Shown: in pieces, positions 1 through 12,498 of the stretch
Position numbering within the stretch: position 1 is the stretch's first letter
Layout of the letters: every line of letters begins with the position of its first letter
From: Aedes albopictus
Lineage: Eukaryota; Arthropoda; Insecta; Diptera; Culicidae
Length of the DNA stretch: 64,000 nt
Assembly: GCF_035046485.1 (NCBI RefSeq)
Contig: NC_085137.1
Location: forward strand, 18,815,346 to 18,879,345
Reading direction: 5' to 3'
Position numbers and translations under genes: made by a program
Notes under the pieces: model-generated
What the model was told of the DNA's origin: nothing
Seen by the model: the letters and a program-made list of their open reading frames with translations, nothing else
The model's database searches: none

Positions 1-780
1 TTTTTTTTTTTTCAGGTATTCTAGGATCCTGCTGGAATTCCTTCAAAGTTTTCTTCCGGGATTTAATAAAGGATCCTTTTAGAGATTCCTGATGGAATTC
101 TTTCAGGGATTCCTCCCGAAAAGAAATATGAAAAAATATAGATTTTTGTTGAGATTTCTTCAGGCAACCCACGAGGGATTCTTCCAGGTATTCGTGCCGG
201 AATTTCCGATGGGATTTCTTGGAAAATTGTTCCCGAGTTTTTTTTCAGGTTTTTTTTTTACAAATTATACCGGGATGTCTTATATGATTCTCTCAGGGAT
301 ACCTGCTCAGCTTTCAGTCAGGATTACTCTATTGATCCGTCAGGTATTCTCTACGGGATCGCTTCAGCAATTACTTCAAGGAATCTCTGCAGGGATTCTC
401 ATAGAAAATCCCGAGATTCCTGGTATACTTTCAAGAATTTCTGCCGAAATATATTCAGAGAATGGAATTCATCTAGGTATACGTATCGAGATTTCCTGCT
501 GTTATTCCTTGAAAGATTCTTCCAGGGATTTCTCCAATAATTCTTCCCGGGATATCTTCTGTGATTATTTCAGGGATTTCTGCTGAGCTTCCAAATATTC
601 CTCACAGAATTCCTTTAGAGAGTCCTCTCGGAAGGAATCAGGGATTTCTGCGGGGATTGCTTAAGAAAACCTTGAAAGATCCTTTAGAGATCCCTTCTGA
701 GATTTATGAAGGGATTTCATTAGTAGTTCTCACTAAGATTTCTCCGGGAGTCCCTTCCAGGATCACTCCAGTGACTTCTT
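1..780. repeat. degenerate 'ttcctccaggaatt'-type repeat block
   Basis: Runs of words such as 'gggattcctc', 'aggaattcc' and 'tttcttcagg' recur every 12-18 bases with much divergence. This explains the open frames here, whose translations are Ile/Phe/Pro/Ser-rich and resemble no protein. The block is not only a short-period satellite: its order of irregular words (for example 'aatatgaaaaaatatag' followed by 'ggtattcgtgcc') is repeated near the far end of the window at about 63140-63250. I see no gene. Confidence 0.8.
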
Positions 781-904
781 AGGGTTTCCTCTGTTGTTAG
801 TGTTATTCTTTCACCCATTTGAGCCCAGCGATCTATTTTTAGATCAGTAACTTTTGCGATAACCGTGAAGAAATGAGGCATGTTGGAACACTGGTGTCTT
901 TAGC

Positions 905-2140
905 AAAGTTATTGAGGGTAGCAAGGACTCTCCGATAGTGTGTAATTTAGTACGTATTCGCTCCAGTAGGTGGCACTAGTGATCATGAAACATTTTGCTT
1001 TGATAGGTGTTGGGTCAACATTCATTGCCAATAGCGTCGCTAGCCGTCAGTGAACTAGTTGATTCTAGGTTTATCCACTAGGTGACGCGGATAAAATTCT
1101 AAGCTTCTGTATCTCAAGAATCAGACCATAAGGATGAATTTCGTCTTCGGCAAAATTATCAGGACATCAAGAGCTATCCGATAGTGAACTAGTTGATTCT
1201 AGGTTTATCCGCTAGGTGGTGCTAGTGAGTCTTAGAAATTATAAACTTCTGTATCTCGAGAATCAGACTACATAGAAAAAAAATCGACTTAGTCAAAGTT
1301 GATCAGAAAATCAAGAGCTATCCGATAGTGAACTCAATCGTTCCAGGTTTAAAAAATCTTAATTTCTGTATCTCGAGAATCAGAATACATAGAAGAATTT
1401 CGTATTCGGCAAAGTTAATCAGGCCATCAAGAGCTATCCGATAGTGAACTAAGTTAATCCGCTAGGTGGCACTAGTAAGTTCTAGAAACTTTAGATCCAG
1501 GGTTCATAGAAGAACTACGTCTTGGGCAAAGATGATCAGTAGATCAAGGGCTAACCGACTAGTTGATCCTAGGTTTGATCAGGACATCAAAAGCTATCCG
1601 GTAGTGAACTAGTGCGTTCTAGGTTCACCCGCAGGTGGCGCTAGTTTGTCCTAAACATTCTAAACTACTGTATCTCTAGAATCCGTTATAACACATAAAA
1701 TACTTTCGTCTTTGGCAAATTTGATCGGGATATCAAGATCTATTCGATAGTGAACTAGTTGTTTGTAGGTTCATCCGCCAGATGGTGCTAGTGAGTCTTA
1801 GAAATTCTAAACTGCTGTATCTCGAGAATAAGACTTGATAGAAAAAAATCGTCTTCGGCAAAGTTGATCAGGACATCAGGAGCTATCCGATGGTAAAAGA
1901 GTGTCCATAAACGACGTAGCATTTTTTGGCAGATTTTTACTCCCCCCTCACCCCTTATAGCATGTTTTCCCATACCTTATATACACACAATCCCAGAGTC
2001 CCCCTCCCCCCTAAAAAGCTACGTCATTTATGGAAGCTCCCTAAACTAGTTGCTTGGTGGCGCTAGTATGTCTTAGAAATTCTGAGCTTCTGTTTCTCGA
2101 GAATCAGATTACATAGAAGAATTTTGTCTTGGGCAAAGTT
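905..2140 (+). repeat. ~145-bp tandem satellite with CTCF-like words
   Basis: The phrase 'agctatccgatagtgaact' recurs near 1171, 1317, 1431, 1592, 1736 and 1881, giving a unit of about 145 bp with indels. Each unit has three parts: 'ccgctaggtggcgctagt' or a variant, then 'tctgtatctcgagaatcaga', then 'gtcttcggcaaagttgatca'. Copies have diverged and some are shortened (114-161 bp). A MITE interrupts the last full unit. The first and last units are degenerate, so the ends are approximate. Confidence 0.85.
1898..2041. mobile_element. MITE, ~144 bp, ends related to 'GGGAGCTTCCATAAA', inside the satellite
   Basis: The left end reads 'agagtgtccataaacgac' and the reverse complement of the right end reads 'gggagcttccataaatgac', giving imperfect inverted ends of about 23 bp. 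TAAA flanks both sides (1894-1897 and 2042-2045). Removing the insert with one TAAA restores the satellite text around 'gatggtaaactag'. The interior is polypyrimidine-rich. Related words occur near 12600-12710 and 31360-31450, suggesting decayed relatives. Confidence 0.7.
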
Positions 2141-2259
2141 GATTAGTCAAAGTATTCGATCAACGTGCCTTAACAAATTTGCGTCCAGCAATCTATTTAG
2201 AGACCAGAAGAATTCAACGCCTATTGGTCTATTTACAGATTAGTAAGTTTTGCAACCGT

Positions 2260-2700
2260 GGAAGATGAAGCATGATGCGTCGTCTTCTATTCTCCTCTTT
2301 CTCGTGCTTATTCCGGAGAAATTACAGACTGATCTACAAGAATTCCAAAAGGAACACTGACAGGAATGCCGGGAAAAGTTCCTGGAGGAATCATGGACGC
2401 AAGAAGGTAATGCCGAAATCCTGGAAGGTGTTGGTGGAGGATTACTGGAAGAAGATCCCAGAGGAGACTTAGGAGAGGTTCGTGACGGAATCCGGCAAGA
2501 AGTTCTTTGAGAACCTCAAAACAATTTCCTGGAAGAATTTTTTAGGAAGAATTCTTGGAGAAATATCTGCAGCAACTAACTCCTGGAGGAATCTTAAACA
2601 GAATTTCTGGAGGATACTTGAAGAAATCGTGGGAGAAATTCCTGATCAATGACAGTCCTATGAGAAGTTCTTGGAGAAATCTCGGAAGAACTTTCTAGTG
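2260..2700 (+). repeat. degenerate 'ctggaggaat / gaagaaatc' repeat
   Basis: The words 'cctggaggaat', 'cctggaagaa' and 'tcttggagaaat' recur irregularly. This is the same family as the window-edge repeats but read on the opposite strand. The short open frame at 2272-2472 is a by-product and I do not call it a gene. Confidence 0.65.
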
Positions 2701-2733
2701 GAAAGTTTTCCTGTATAATATACTTTATACATA

Positions 2734-3935
2734 CACTCCCGTTCAAAAGTTTGGGGTCACCCCCTCAAAAACATGTCATTTTTTTAGGCCCATATCTCCG
2801 CCAATTTGCGTCCGATTTCAAAACCCTAGGTTTCATTCAAAAGATAATAGAAACTTTGAACATGATTTAAAAGAAACTTTTTCAAAAAATTTTGTATGTA
2901 AACTTAACCCAAAGTTGCCAAATTTTCTAAAAAATGAATATAATTTTACGGCAGTGTCGCTGGAAGTTGGGTCGACCAATTTTTAAGATGAGAGCGGTAA
3001 TATGACCCATTTTCTGTTAGCTTTCAACTGCTTTTTACAGAACTTAGCTAAAAAATCTAGAACAAAAGTTATTAAGTAAATTAATCCTTGATGTCATCGA
3101 CCAAAAGTTTGGGGTCACCCCTCAAAATGCTGTATCGGCCAAAAGTTTGGGGTCACTATCGTAAAACATGGAAAAGTGATTTGTTGATATCTTTGTCATC
3201 TTTCATTCAATTTTAATTCTTCTTGGCTTATTTGAAACAAAATGAATGATACTTACTGCATAGACATTGAACCACACATATTTGTTGAAATTTACATACT
3301 AAAACTTAACGTAAAGTTGCCTCATTTTTTGAAGCGTGGTAAAATGTGCTTACTTTACATAACATTTTTATATACAAAAATCGTTAAATATGTTGAAGAC
3401 ATCAAACGTAAATTTAGTTAATTATCTTTGAAATGAGCCAAAAATAATTAAAATTGAACTATAGATGACGAAGATATCACCAAATCACTTTTCCATGTTT
3501 TACGAAAGTGACCCCAAACTTTTGGCCGATACATCATATTAAGGAGTGACCCCAAACTTCTGGTCGATGACATCAAGGATTAATTTACTTAATAACTTTT
3601 TTTCTAGATTTTTTAGCTAAGTTCTGTAAAAAGCAGTTGAAAGCTAATAGAAAATGGGTCATATTACCGCTCTCATCTTAAAATTTGGTCGACCCAACTT
3701 CCAGCGACACTGCCGTAAGTTTATATTCATTTTTTAGAAAATTTGGCAACTTTGGGTTAAGTTTACATACAATTTTTTTTGAAAAAAATCTTTCAAATCA
3801 TGTTCAAAGTTTCTTTGACTTATTATCATTTGAATGAAGCCTAGGGTTTTGAAATCGGACGCAAATTGGCGAAGATATGGGCCTAAAAAATGACATGTTT
3901 TTGAGGGGGTGACCCCAAACTTTTGAACGGGAGTG
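2734..3935. mobile_element. full-length palindromic (foldback) element, TA target duplication
   Basis: The element starts 'cactcccgttcaaaag' and ends with the reverse complement 'cttttgaacgggagtg', flanked by TA at 2732-2733 and 3936-3937. The two ~600-bp halves are near mirror images to the centre near 3335. Words such as 'tggggtcacccc', 'gtcgacccaac' and 'gatatctttgtcatc' each recur in reverse on the other side. TA duplication suggests mobilisation by a Tc1/mariner-type transposase, but no transposase is encoded. The minus-strand open frames in the right half are shadows. Confidence 0.9.
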
Positions 3936-4006
3936 TACATAAAGCATCCGAAAAAAATAAAAATTTGGAGAATTCTCACAAGGAACTCCCTGAGGAATTA
4001 TAAAAG

Positions 4007-5543
4007 CAGGGCTGTTACAAAAGTCTCGATTATGAAACCGCAAAATCCGCGCCAAGCCATTTGAAATCCGCGCCGAGGTCATCAAATCCGCGCCAGTACA
4101 AAAACATATGGGTTTGATGACTCAAACTCATAAAAAGCAAGAGTTTTTCAACTATTCATGACTTTTGTTGCTCTACAGATGATCATTTCAAATGTGAAAA
4201 CTGATTGGAGGAATCATGAATAACATTTCTGGTAGATTCTCGAGGAAATCTTTTACGAATTTTCAGGAGAGGAACCAATGGAGGAATCTGAAAAATAATC
4301 TACCCTAAAACAATTAATGATTTCCGGGAAAAATCATTGAAGGAATCCCGGGAAGAGAATTTCTGGCAAATGTTCAGACCTTCGAGTAAACTGTATGTAA
4401 AAAACATTAATACATTAGAAAAATAATATGATAAGATTTCCTGGCCACACCACACCTTTGGAATGTCCTTCTGAGGATTCCAAAAGCTCCAAGTTTTCAA
4501 GTATTCTGCAAAAAAAAACCTTCAAAAATTCTACCAAGAATCTCATCAGTAACTTTGCCTACAACGCCCCTCTCTACGAATGCTCCGATTGGAAATCAAA
4601 GATAAATTTTACCAAGGCAAAAGAAGTTTACATATTTTTTTAGGATAATTCTATCAGAGATTTTAGCAAAAAAAAAAAAAAACGATTCAACAGAAGTTCC
4701 ACAAGTAATTGATTCAGGAATTTCGTCCATTTCGTTTTCGTGAAACTCATCTATAATAAATCAAGGAAATCCTATACGTAAAAAAACGCTATGGACTTAA
4801 TCTTATGATTAATATTCTATCCAGAGTTATTCCAAAGCTTTTTCCATGAAATTCTCTGAGAAAGCAATCATACAAATCTTCAGGACGTCTCACCTGTATC
4901 TTTTTATCGGGAATTTCAAAAATTGCACAATATAGGTACTGTATCAGAAAACCAATCTATTGATTTCTTACGACACACAAAGTCAACCAAATCAACGATT
5001 TCCTTTACGAGATTCTAATAAATTTAACTATAAAACTCAAACAAATGTTTATCTAAAATTTCCGGTGACGTATTTTTTTTTTGCAAATTCCACAAAAAAC
5101 ACATTTTAGAATCACCAAGAAACTCTAGCAATTTTTTCAGAAATCTTGCCATGTGTTGCTTAGTGTTCTTTTCGAACCTCACACATTACTATATAAGTTC
5201 CGCCCAAAATTAAAATTTTATCCAAAAATTTTGCCAAATATTGATCTCGGGGTTACGGCAGAAATGACTTCAAAAGGTTGACTAAGAAATTTAGAAGCTT
5301 TCACAAATTGAGCGTTTAGTAAGTGCAACTTATTTAGCACTCCAAGCTAGGGACTATTAACATTATTTTTACTTTATCACAAAATTCCATAACTCCAATT
5401 TGGAAAGGTTCACTATTCAATGTTAGTGCATTTCAAACCCATTTCCGCAAAAACCGCGCCGAAATTAGCAAAAACGCGCGAAATCCGCGCGAAACGCAAA
5501 AACCGCGAAAAACGCAAAATCCGCGCCACCTGTAACAGCCCTG
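4007..5543. mobile_element. DNA element with CAGGGCTGTTACA inverted ends and 'atccgcgcc' subterminal repeats
   Basis: The 13-bp ends CAGGGCTGTTACA (4007-4019) and TGTAACAGCCCTG (5531-5543) are exact inverted repeats. Near the left end 'aaatccgcgcc' occurs three times. Near the right end 'aaaaccgcg', 'aaatccgcgc' and 'aaaatccgcgcc' recur about six times in the SAME orientation, so they are direct rather than mirrored. The body is A+T-rich with no coding capacity I trust. Flanks share only 'aaaag', so the TSD is unclear. The ends resemble hAT termini, but the class is an inference. Confidence 0.65.
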
Positions 5544-7790
5544 CAAAAGGAACATCTAGGAGAATCACATAAACAACTCCCAAAATCCAAAACGGATTTC
5601 CTGGGGTAATCTCAGAAAGAACTGCTGGGTGCATCCCAGGGGGGGGACTCCTGCAAGAATCTTAAAATGAATACCAGAAGAAATGCCGCGTTTGTTTTTA
5701 CTTTTTGTGCTACCTTTCTGTTTTCTGGTGCCAGTATTGTAGTTTATAATATCCACGATGCTGATAATGAACTAACTTGAAATCATGCAAAAACACCAAA
5801 ACTCATTCAGATGTTCTAGGCATGTATATCCCAATATGAACTAATGAATTGCTTTTTTGGTGTTATTCAAATATGATATGAAAGCTATCATGACGTCATG
5901 TCTACTTGACTGAACATTCTAATTGATTAAATTATGGTACATAATAATGATCTGTGTATACTACTGTTTGAACATTGTACCCAACTACATGATGATATAG
6001 GATGAAGTTTTAACCAAAAACACATTTTTAACTTTGCTAGTTATTATATCATTTGCTATCAACTCTGTGTTATATTTTCTTCACTTTTCGTTCACTGTTC
6101 ACTTTTCGTGCCGAACAATGCGCTCTGGCTCGGCAAAAAATCTTCCAAAATTTGACACACATACCTAACTTAGGTGATCGTGAGGGCTCTCAAGAGCCTG
6201 CATACTGCACTGCTAGTGTTGCACGTTTCAGCCTGACTGATTAGTTTCGTCAGAGAACCAAGCACAAGCAAAATACATATGTCACAGCTTATTTCATATC
6301 ACTGAATCGTAAGTTTCTCAACGTCAACATGGACTTCAGGGACTAGATATCGAAACCTCAAGTTGCAGTTCCTTTAAACTGTTAGAGGATGCGGAGAAAA
6401 ATCGTATATGTCAATACCTATACCAGCCCTGAACGCTCGCAGTTGCTGCACCCAATTGTCTTCGCTGTTGGTCGAACGGTTGTTCGTCCATCAGCTTCCT
6501 GACATCTAGTGTAAATATTATATAGTTGACTCCACGCACTACTCCCTTCCTAGTTATCACTCTTCTCCTCGGGATAGCTTTGTATTTATTTTATGCTTCC
6601 TTTTTGCATCGTCGCATCGTCACTATCCGCGCCGGTTGGCAAATCCATGGAAACCGATCTGATTAAATCCAGATCGCATCTTTAACTATTAATAAAGTGA
6701 AAAGAAGTTGTGTTATGACCGGGCCGCCGAGAATAGAAAACCCGTTGCGGTCGGCCAGGCCGGGCCACCACAAATGAAGCACATTTCAGGCAGTTTATTA
6801 AATCAAAACAATGATAAGCAATTAGAGTTAATTCAATTCGTTGGAATTATCGGTCCTTCTCTTGTGGGCCGTCGACTTCATCAGACTCTAGAGAGACGGC
6901 CAACACAAACGGAAGGTCTGTGTGGTGTGCGATGGGGATGTAAAGTAGGCTCCCGGACCTCAACAACTACCACGAAGTGGAAAACCGTTTATGATGATCC
7001 GAACGATTTCATTTTAATAGAGAGGAATTGTGCGCAAAAAATTGATATTCATACCGTCGTCAGTCATTGGAGTTGGGCTGCGTACCGACCAGCTGACTTG
7101 AGAGCGATGATGGCGCAAGGAAGGCAACCTACAACTTGGTAGTAGAACGTTCCCCTGCTCGCTGTGTGCGGAATAAATTTGCATCGTAATTTATGGTATT
7201 TAGCGTAGAATTTATTTTATAACGGTTTTGCACTTTGCCGCACTGAGTGATCGGTCGGTCGGTTGGGCGGATTCGGTTTTTGCGCAAAATCGTGAGGAAG
7301 GTACCTACTGTCGGTGGTATTTTATTTGCTCGTCGTGGCCTATAATGCAACCAACACAACGGTGGTGGTGCTGACAAGGCGGAGTGCAAATTAAGGGCTT
7401 ATGACGAAGATTACCACGGTCCATCCACGCGCACAGAGCACAGCAGCAGCAGCAGCTGATGGGTTTAACTTTGTGTCGAACAGTTTGTTTTGCACGTGCG
7501 GAAAATTAGATCAGGAATGCAAATTTGCATTACTTCGCTTGGGAAAATTTTTATAACGGTAGGGTTTACTGCGGATAACTTTGTATGACGGTGGTGGTTG
7601 TTATCTGGCGGTTGTTGGGGTCGTAAAATGTTTATGGGCGGTGGACAAAGTTAATGAATATTCTTTTAATATGCATAATGGAAGCTACTTCCTTATACGT
7701 CAACGTTGATAAAGCTGTTTGAATGAGCATAAACCTGCTGTTTTAATCTTGTTAGAGCTAATGTAAGTCATGATTCTCTGTGCTCTGTGC
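5544..7790. other. no recognisable gene; mixed unique-looking DNA
   Basis: After 150 bases of degenerate repeat the sequence to about 6700 is A+T-rich. It includes a possible copia-like solo LTR (starting 'tgttagagga' near 6379, with 'aataaagtg' near 6690), but no matching end or TSD was found. 6700-7650 is less A+T-rich, with a CAG run near 7440 and repeated 'ggtcggtcgg'. It looks like single-copy noncoding DNA. The open frames at 6708-7142 and 7129-7389 overlap on opposite strands and match nothing I know. Confidence 0.5.
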
Positions 7791-7799
7791 AGAAATCTT

Positions 7800-9345
7800 T
7801 ATTGACCGCAGTTTCTTCTGGAGTCCGTAGTTGGCACGACTTCCACTGATGATGCGCCTTCGTATTTCACGGCTCACGTTATTGTCCGCCGTCAGCAAGG
7901 AACCGAGGTAGACGAATTATTCTACCACCTCGAAAATATCCCCGTCTATCGTAACATTGCTGCCAAGCCTTGTCCTGTCTCGCTCAGTCCCACCTACCAG
8001 CATGTACTCTGTCTTAGCCGCATTCACCACCAGTCCGACCTTTGCTGCTTCACGTTTCAGGCGGGTGTACTGTTCTGTCACCGTTCCAAATGTTCTCGCA
8101 ATAATATCCATGTCATCCGAAAAACAGACAAATTGGCCGGATTTTGTGAAGATCGTACCCCGGCTGTTGAGCCGGCTCGTCGCATAACACCTTCCAGGGC
8201 GATGTTGAATAGTAGGCAGGAAAGTCCATAACCTTGTCGTAGTCGCCGGCGAGATTCGAATGAACTGGATAGTTCACCCGAAATCCTTACGCTGTTCTGC
8301 ACACCGTCCATCGTTGCTTTTATCAGTTTGGTAAGCTTCCCGGGTAAGCTGTTCTCGTTCATGATTTTCCATAGCTCTGTGTGGTCGATACTGTCGTATG
8401 CCGCCTAGAAGTCGATGAACGGGTGATGCGTTGGGACCTGGTATTCACAGCATTTCTGGAGGTTTTGCCGTACGTTGAAGATCTGGTCCGTTGTCGACGG
8501 ACCGTCGATGAAACCGGCTTGGCAACTACCCACAAACTCATTTGTGGGACGACGGAAGATGATCTGGGATAGCACTTTGTAGGCGGCATTCAAAATTGTG
8601 ATCGCTCGAAAGTTCTCACACATTAACTTGTTGCCTTTCTTGTGGATGGGACAAATTATCCCTTCCTTCCACTTCTCCGGTAGCTGTTCGGTTTCCCAGA
8701 TCTTGACTACTAACTGGTGCAGACAGGTGGCCAACTTTTCCGGGCCCATCTTGATGAGTTCTGCTGCGATACCGTCCTTACCAGCCGCTTTGTTGTTTTT
8801 GAGCTGGAGGATGGCATCCTTAACTTCCCTCAGCGTGGGAGTTGGTTCGTTCCCGTCCTCTGCTGCGCCAACATAGGCATTTCCTCTGCTGCCTTGATCC
8901 CCCGTGCCTAAATTCTGTTCGCCATTCAGGCGCTCGTCGAAGTGCTGGTTCCACCTTTCGATCACCTCACGTTTAACCGTTAGGAAGCTCCCGTCCTTAT
9001 CCCTGCAGATTTCGGCTTACGGCACGTAGCCTTTGCGGGATGCGTTGAGCTTCTGGTAGAACTTACGTGTTTCTTGTAAACGGCACAGCAGTTTCATTTC
9101 TTCGCACTCCGCTTCTTCTAGGCGGCGCTTTTTCTCCCGGAAGAGACGAGTGTGCTGCTTCCTATTCAGTCTGTATCGCTCCACATTCTGTCGGGTTCCA
9201 TGCTGCAGCATTACCGCCCGCGCTGCGTCCTTCTCCTCCAGAACCGCTCTGCACTCCTCGTCGAACCAATCGTTCCGTCGACTCCGTTCTACGTACCCGA
9301 TAGTGCTCTCGGCTGCGTTTTTGATGGCTGCTAGAAAGGATAGAC
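7800..9345 (-). pseudogene. RTE-like non-LTR retrotransposon fragment (linker + reverse transcriptase), decayed
   Basis: Read on the minus strand, a basic linker ('LFREKKRRLEEAE', 'TRKFYQKLNASRKGYVP') is followed by reverse transcriptase blocks: 'NNKAAGKDGIAAELIK', 'LPEKWKEGIICPIHKKG', 'QAGFIDGPSTTDQIF', 'FIDF', 'SLPGKLTKLIKATMDGV', 'GLSCLLFNIALEG'. The order matches the fingers and palm of RTE-type elements common in mosquitoes. In-frame stops occur after the linker and after 'FIDF'. The catalytic box has become FSDD after a frameshift, and the usual QGD reads QGY. The apurinic endonuclease and the C-terminus are missing. Clade is RTE-like by motif memory, not by alignment. It encodes no working enzyme. 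Confidence 0.85.
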
Positions 9346-10319
9346 CTTGTCAGCGCACAGTGGTTCCACCATAGGTCATTAATCCAAAAAAATGACCTCA
9401 ATGAAACTGTAATATCATTGCGGAAACATGAAGTTTAATGCTTTAATAACTAGGAACAATCATTAGTTTTATCAAATGTATGCCGAAATTTTCCGCAGAA
9501 CTCATGAAAGTAGATGTTCTTGAGTAGATATTTTATTTGATTTTTTTTCTAATTTCAGTCCTATGCGTTTATCACTCTATTCAAAAGTCTCATCTATTCG
9601 ACATGTCTTTGGTCGATTGTGATCGATTCTTACATAGTTGAAATCGATGTTTATCACAAATTTAGATGCCGTTCTTTATCATTTTATTTGAATAAGTGTG
9701 ACTGAATTAGATGCTTTTTCCACGAAGTATTAAAAACTGAAAACTTTCAACAAGCCGAAAAAAATATTTCCCCTTCCGACCCCTTCGGACGTTCTTCTAT
9801 AAAACTTCCCTATAAACTTAAACAATGATTTACTGTCGAATTTAGCTGCGACCGTTTGCGACCAGATTGGTGGTAGTCACTTTAGTGTCGTACTTTAAAT
9901 TTAATCAAAAACTAACAAAAACCTCCCGCATTGCATTGCACGGAACACTTTTTTTCCAACTTTCACCCCCTTTATCCATTACATTATGTGTGTTTCACTA
10001 TTCTAGAGCAGTTTTGACTACCGTGGACCGCCTAAACTAATATTAGTATATCTAAATCAGTTGGTAACCAAAACTGCAAAATAATGAATTTCGGCTCCGT
10101 AAGGCCAAAAACTCGATTGAGCCCATTTTTAATAAACAATACAAAAACGCATTTGGAATGCAAATATGCATCAAATTTAGCGGTTTCATCATAAAACTCG
10201 ATGAAATCATATTTATGGCCGCCCTCATATGGGGCTGGAACCACTGTGCAGCGGTGAAGTTAAGCCTTCTGGGGGCTCCATAGTGGTTGGAAGATTTCGT
10301 TAGGAGACGGACTACTACA
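9346..10319. other. A+T-rich DNA without a recognisable gene
   Basis: No convincing coding frame or repeat boundary was found. From about 10200 the sequence becomes more G+C-rich and may already belong to the decayed BEL/Pao element that follows, but only the part from 10320 shows recognisable protein words. Confidence 0.4.
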
Positions 10320-10562
10320 TGGCTGGCTGAAAACTCATTTGGATGGGCCCTTGCTGGAACCGCATCAACTGTATCCCTGTGATCTTTAACCTTTCTAAAG
10401 ATGGTACCCTAGAAGCCACCCAAGGTGATCAAGGTGATTTCCGACAGTCCTGCGCGGTCAGTAGAGAGAACCGGTGTGAAGAACACACTGCAGCTACCAG
10501 TCGTGTGATCCATCTGGGAGGTATTGTTAGTCTTCCTTGAACCGACAATCCAATGGTTGTCA
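10320..10562 (+). pseudogene. BEL/Pao LTR-retrotransposon pol fragment, 5' part
   Basis: Plus-strand frames give pieces typical of the region before the BEL/Pao reverse transcriptase: 'ENSFGWALAG', 'CEEHTAATS', and 'DPSGRY' in a shifted frame, then 'TDNPMVV' at the right edge. Stops and frameshifts break the frame several times. The fragment ends exactly where the CCCAAGTAACAC element begins, and the same gene resumes at 15019. No gag or LTR could be identified, so this is a relic. Confidence 0.75.
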
Positions 10563-10610
10563 CCCAAGTAACACACTTCACCGAAGAGACACGGCGGCGC
10601 AGGTACCGAG

Positions 10611-10922
10611 TAGAGGAAAAGAGCTCAATAATAGCATATTTTGATATGGAGATCAAAAAGTGATATGGGCTTGATTGACATAAGAGATAAAAGATCTAAA
10701 AATAAAATCAAAAATTTTCTCCTGGAACATCATCATCAAATCAAATTTAGATTTTGTAAGATCTAACCAATAGCAGCGAGCTATTCGTATGATCTTGAAA
10801 TATCAAATTTTGATATTGTTCAGATGTTTCAGGAACATTTTTCAGATATTATTTTTAGATCTTTTATCTCTTATATCAATCAAACCAATATCTTGTTTTG
10901 ATCGTCAGTATTTTACCTCTAC
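10611..10922. mobile_element. small palindromic MITE nested in the 4456-bp element
   Basis: 'tagaggaaaa...gatatgggcttgattg...taagagataaaagatct' on the left mirrors 'agatcttttatctctta...caatcaaaccaatatc...ttttacctcta' on the right. The insert separates parts of the host element's left arm that are closer together in its right arm, so it came later. Ends are approximate and the TSD is not resolved. Confidence 0.65.
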
Positions 10923-12498
10923 CCGGGGTTTTTGTTACGCAGAAGAGGCTTTCCACGAAGCAGCACGAAAAAAATCCATTTTTTTCAATTTTGCATTTTT
11001 AATTTGCATAACATTTTGCACAGCTGTTCTAATCAATATAAATAACTATTTTTTCATATAAAAACTTTTTATTGAGTCTCGACTAACTTTCAAATAGGGC
11101 CTAGGAAAAAATGGAACACATGCAAATGAAAAATCATATCTCTGAAGTTATTTTTTTACCTTCGTGATATTTTGTGAGAATAAAGTTCATTCTGTTAGCT
11201 ACCATCTGTAGAAATTTCATAATGGTAAAAAAATGTACAAAAAAGTTATGGCACTTTGAACATTTTCGGTTGTGTGTTTTTTAGAGTGTATGACGAATTC
11301 ACGCAAACTCGCCGTAGGGGTTTGGCAAAACTGTCTCAGAATCCGATGGAATTTCTTAGCTTTAAAGACGTATTTTAAAGCAAGATTGCATACGTTGTTT
11401 TTTTTTATTTACCTAGACTAATATTTGAAAAGGTCTAAAGTATTTGACCGTTTTTTACTCAATATAACTTAAAAATGACATTACCTACAAAAAAGTTATG
11501 TATGGGTGACTTTTAGATAATCATGTGAACTTTCATAACATTGAAAAATGTCAATACGCTTTAAAAGTAAAAAAAAATGCAAATAAGAAAAATTATTTCA
11601 ATTTGCAAAACATGACATTTTTGTAATTATTGAAAATTTTGCCATATATCGCAAGATGCGGACTTTTGAAGAAAAGCATTTCTGAGGTACCGTGATTTCG
11701 AGTGGAACTGATCGGTGGGGTGAAATTGATCGACGTGAGGGTCATGTTCATTTGTTAAAAATATTGCTTTAAACTTAAAACAATTTGTAGAAAATGACCA
11801 TCATCCGGCTAAAGGATTATTGAATGATGAGTTACATGTTTTACAGTCAATTAGTCACATATTTCTGTATTAAATTCAATATTTTCCGTAATTGCGTGTT
11901 TGGCGAACCTCAAATACCCTTTCAAACTTTTGTTACCGTGGCTGTATCGCACATGTAATGAATATTCGAATAGATGCTTTTAGCTGCCAAGTATTTGCTA
12001 AACACGATTTCATAATCAAAAATTTTATAAATATTCAAATTTATACATAAAATTGCACTTTTCGGAAGTAATCACTTTTTCAGTATGAAAAGTGCATACT
12101 TTAAGACGTTTTCATGAAATTTATTAAATTTAAAACTTGAATAATTAAAAATTGAGAAAACTCGTTAAACTTTTGCGCAGCATTTCGCATTCTGGGGTTG
12201 TTAATTCAGGTGGAAAACATATTTTTGGCACATGCAAAGGTATTTCATTTACTGATCAATTTCATCCCGAAAGCAAAATTATTGATTTTTTATTTTTAAT
12301 GATATTTACCTATTGCAGTAAAATGATTTGTAGTAAAAGTTTCAATCTCGTTGACTGATGAGAATCGTGGTCGTACTTGTTTACTGCTTTGAGTTTGACT
12401 TTCTTTGGGTGATCGACTGTACGTACGTGGATGATATCTTTAATTGGCAATTCAGTCTAATTTGGTCAATCAAAAAGTACTATATGTTTTCTTAACCC

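Noticed and set aside
6379..6720. Possible copia-type solo LTR starting 'tgttagagga' with an 'aataaa' signal
   Set aside because: No matching CA end, primer-binding site or target duplication could be found; kept only as a remark.
7129..7389. 86-codon minus-strand frame
   Set aside because: Short, overlaps a plus-strand frame, and has no motif; composition suggests noncoding single-copy DNA.
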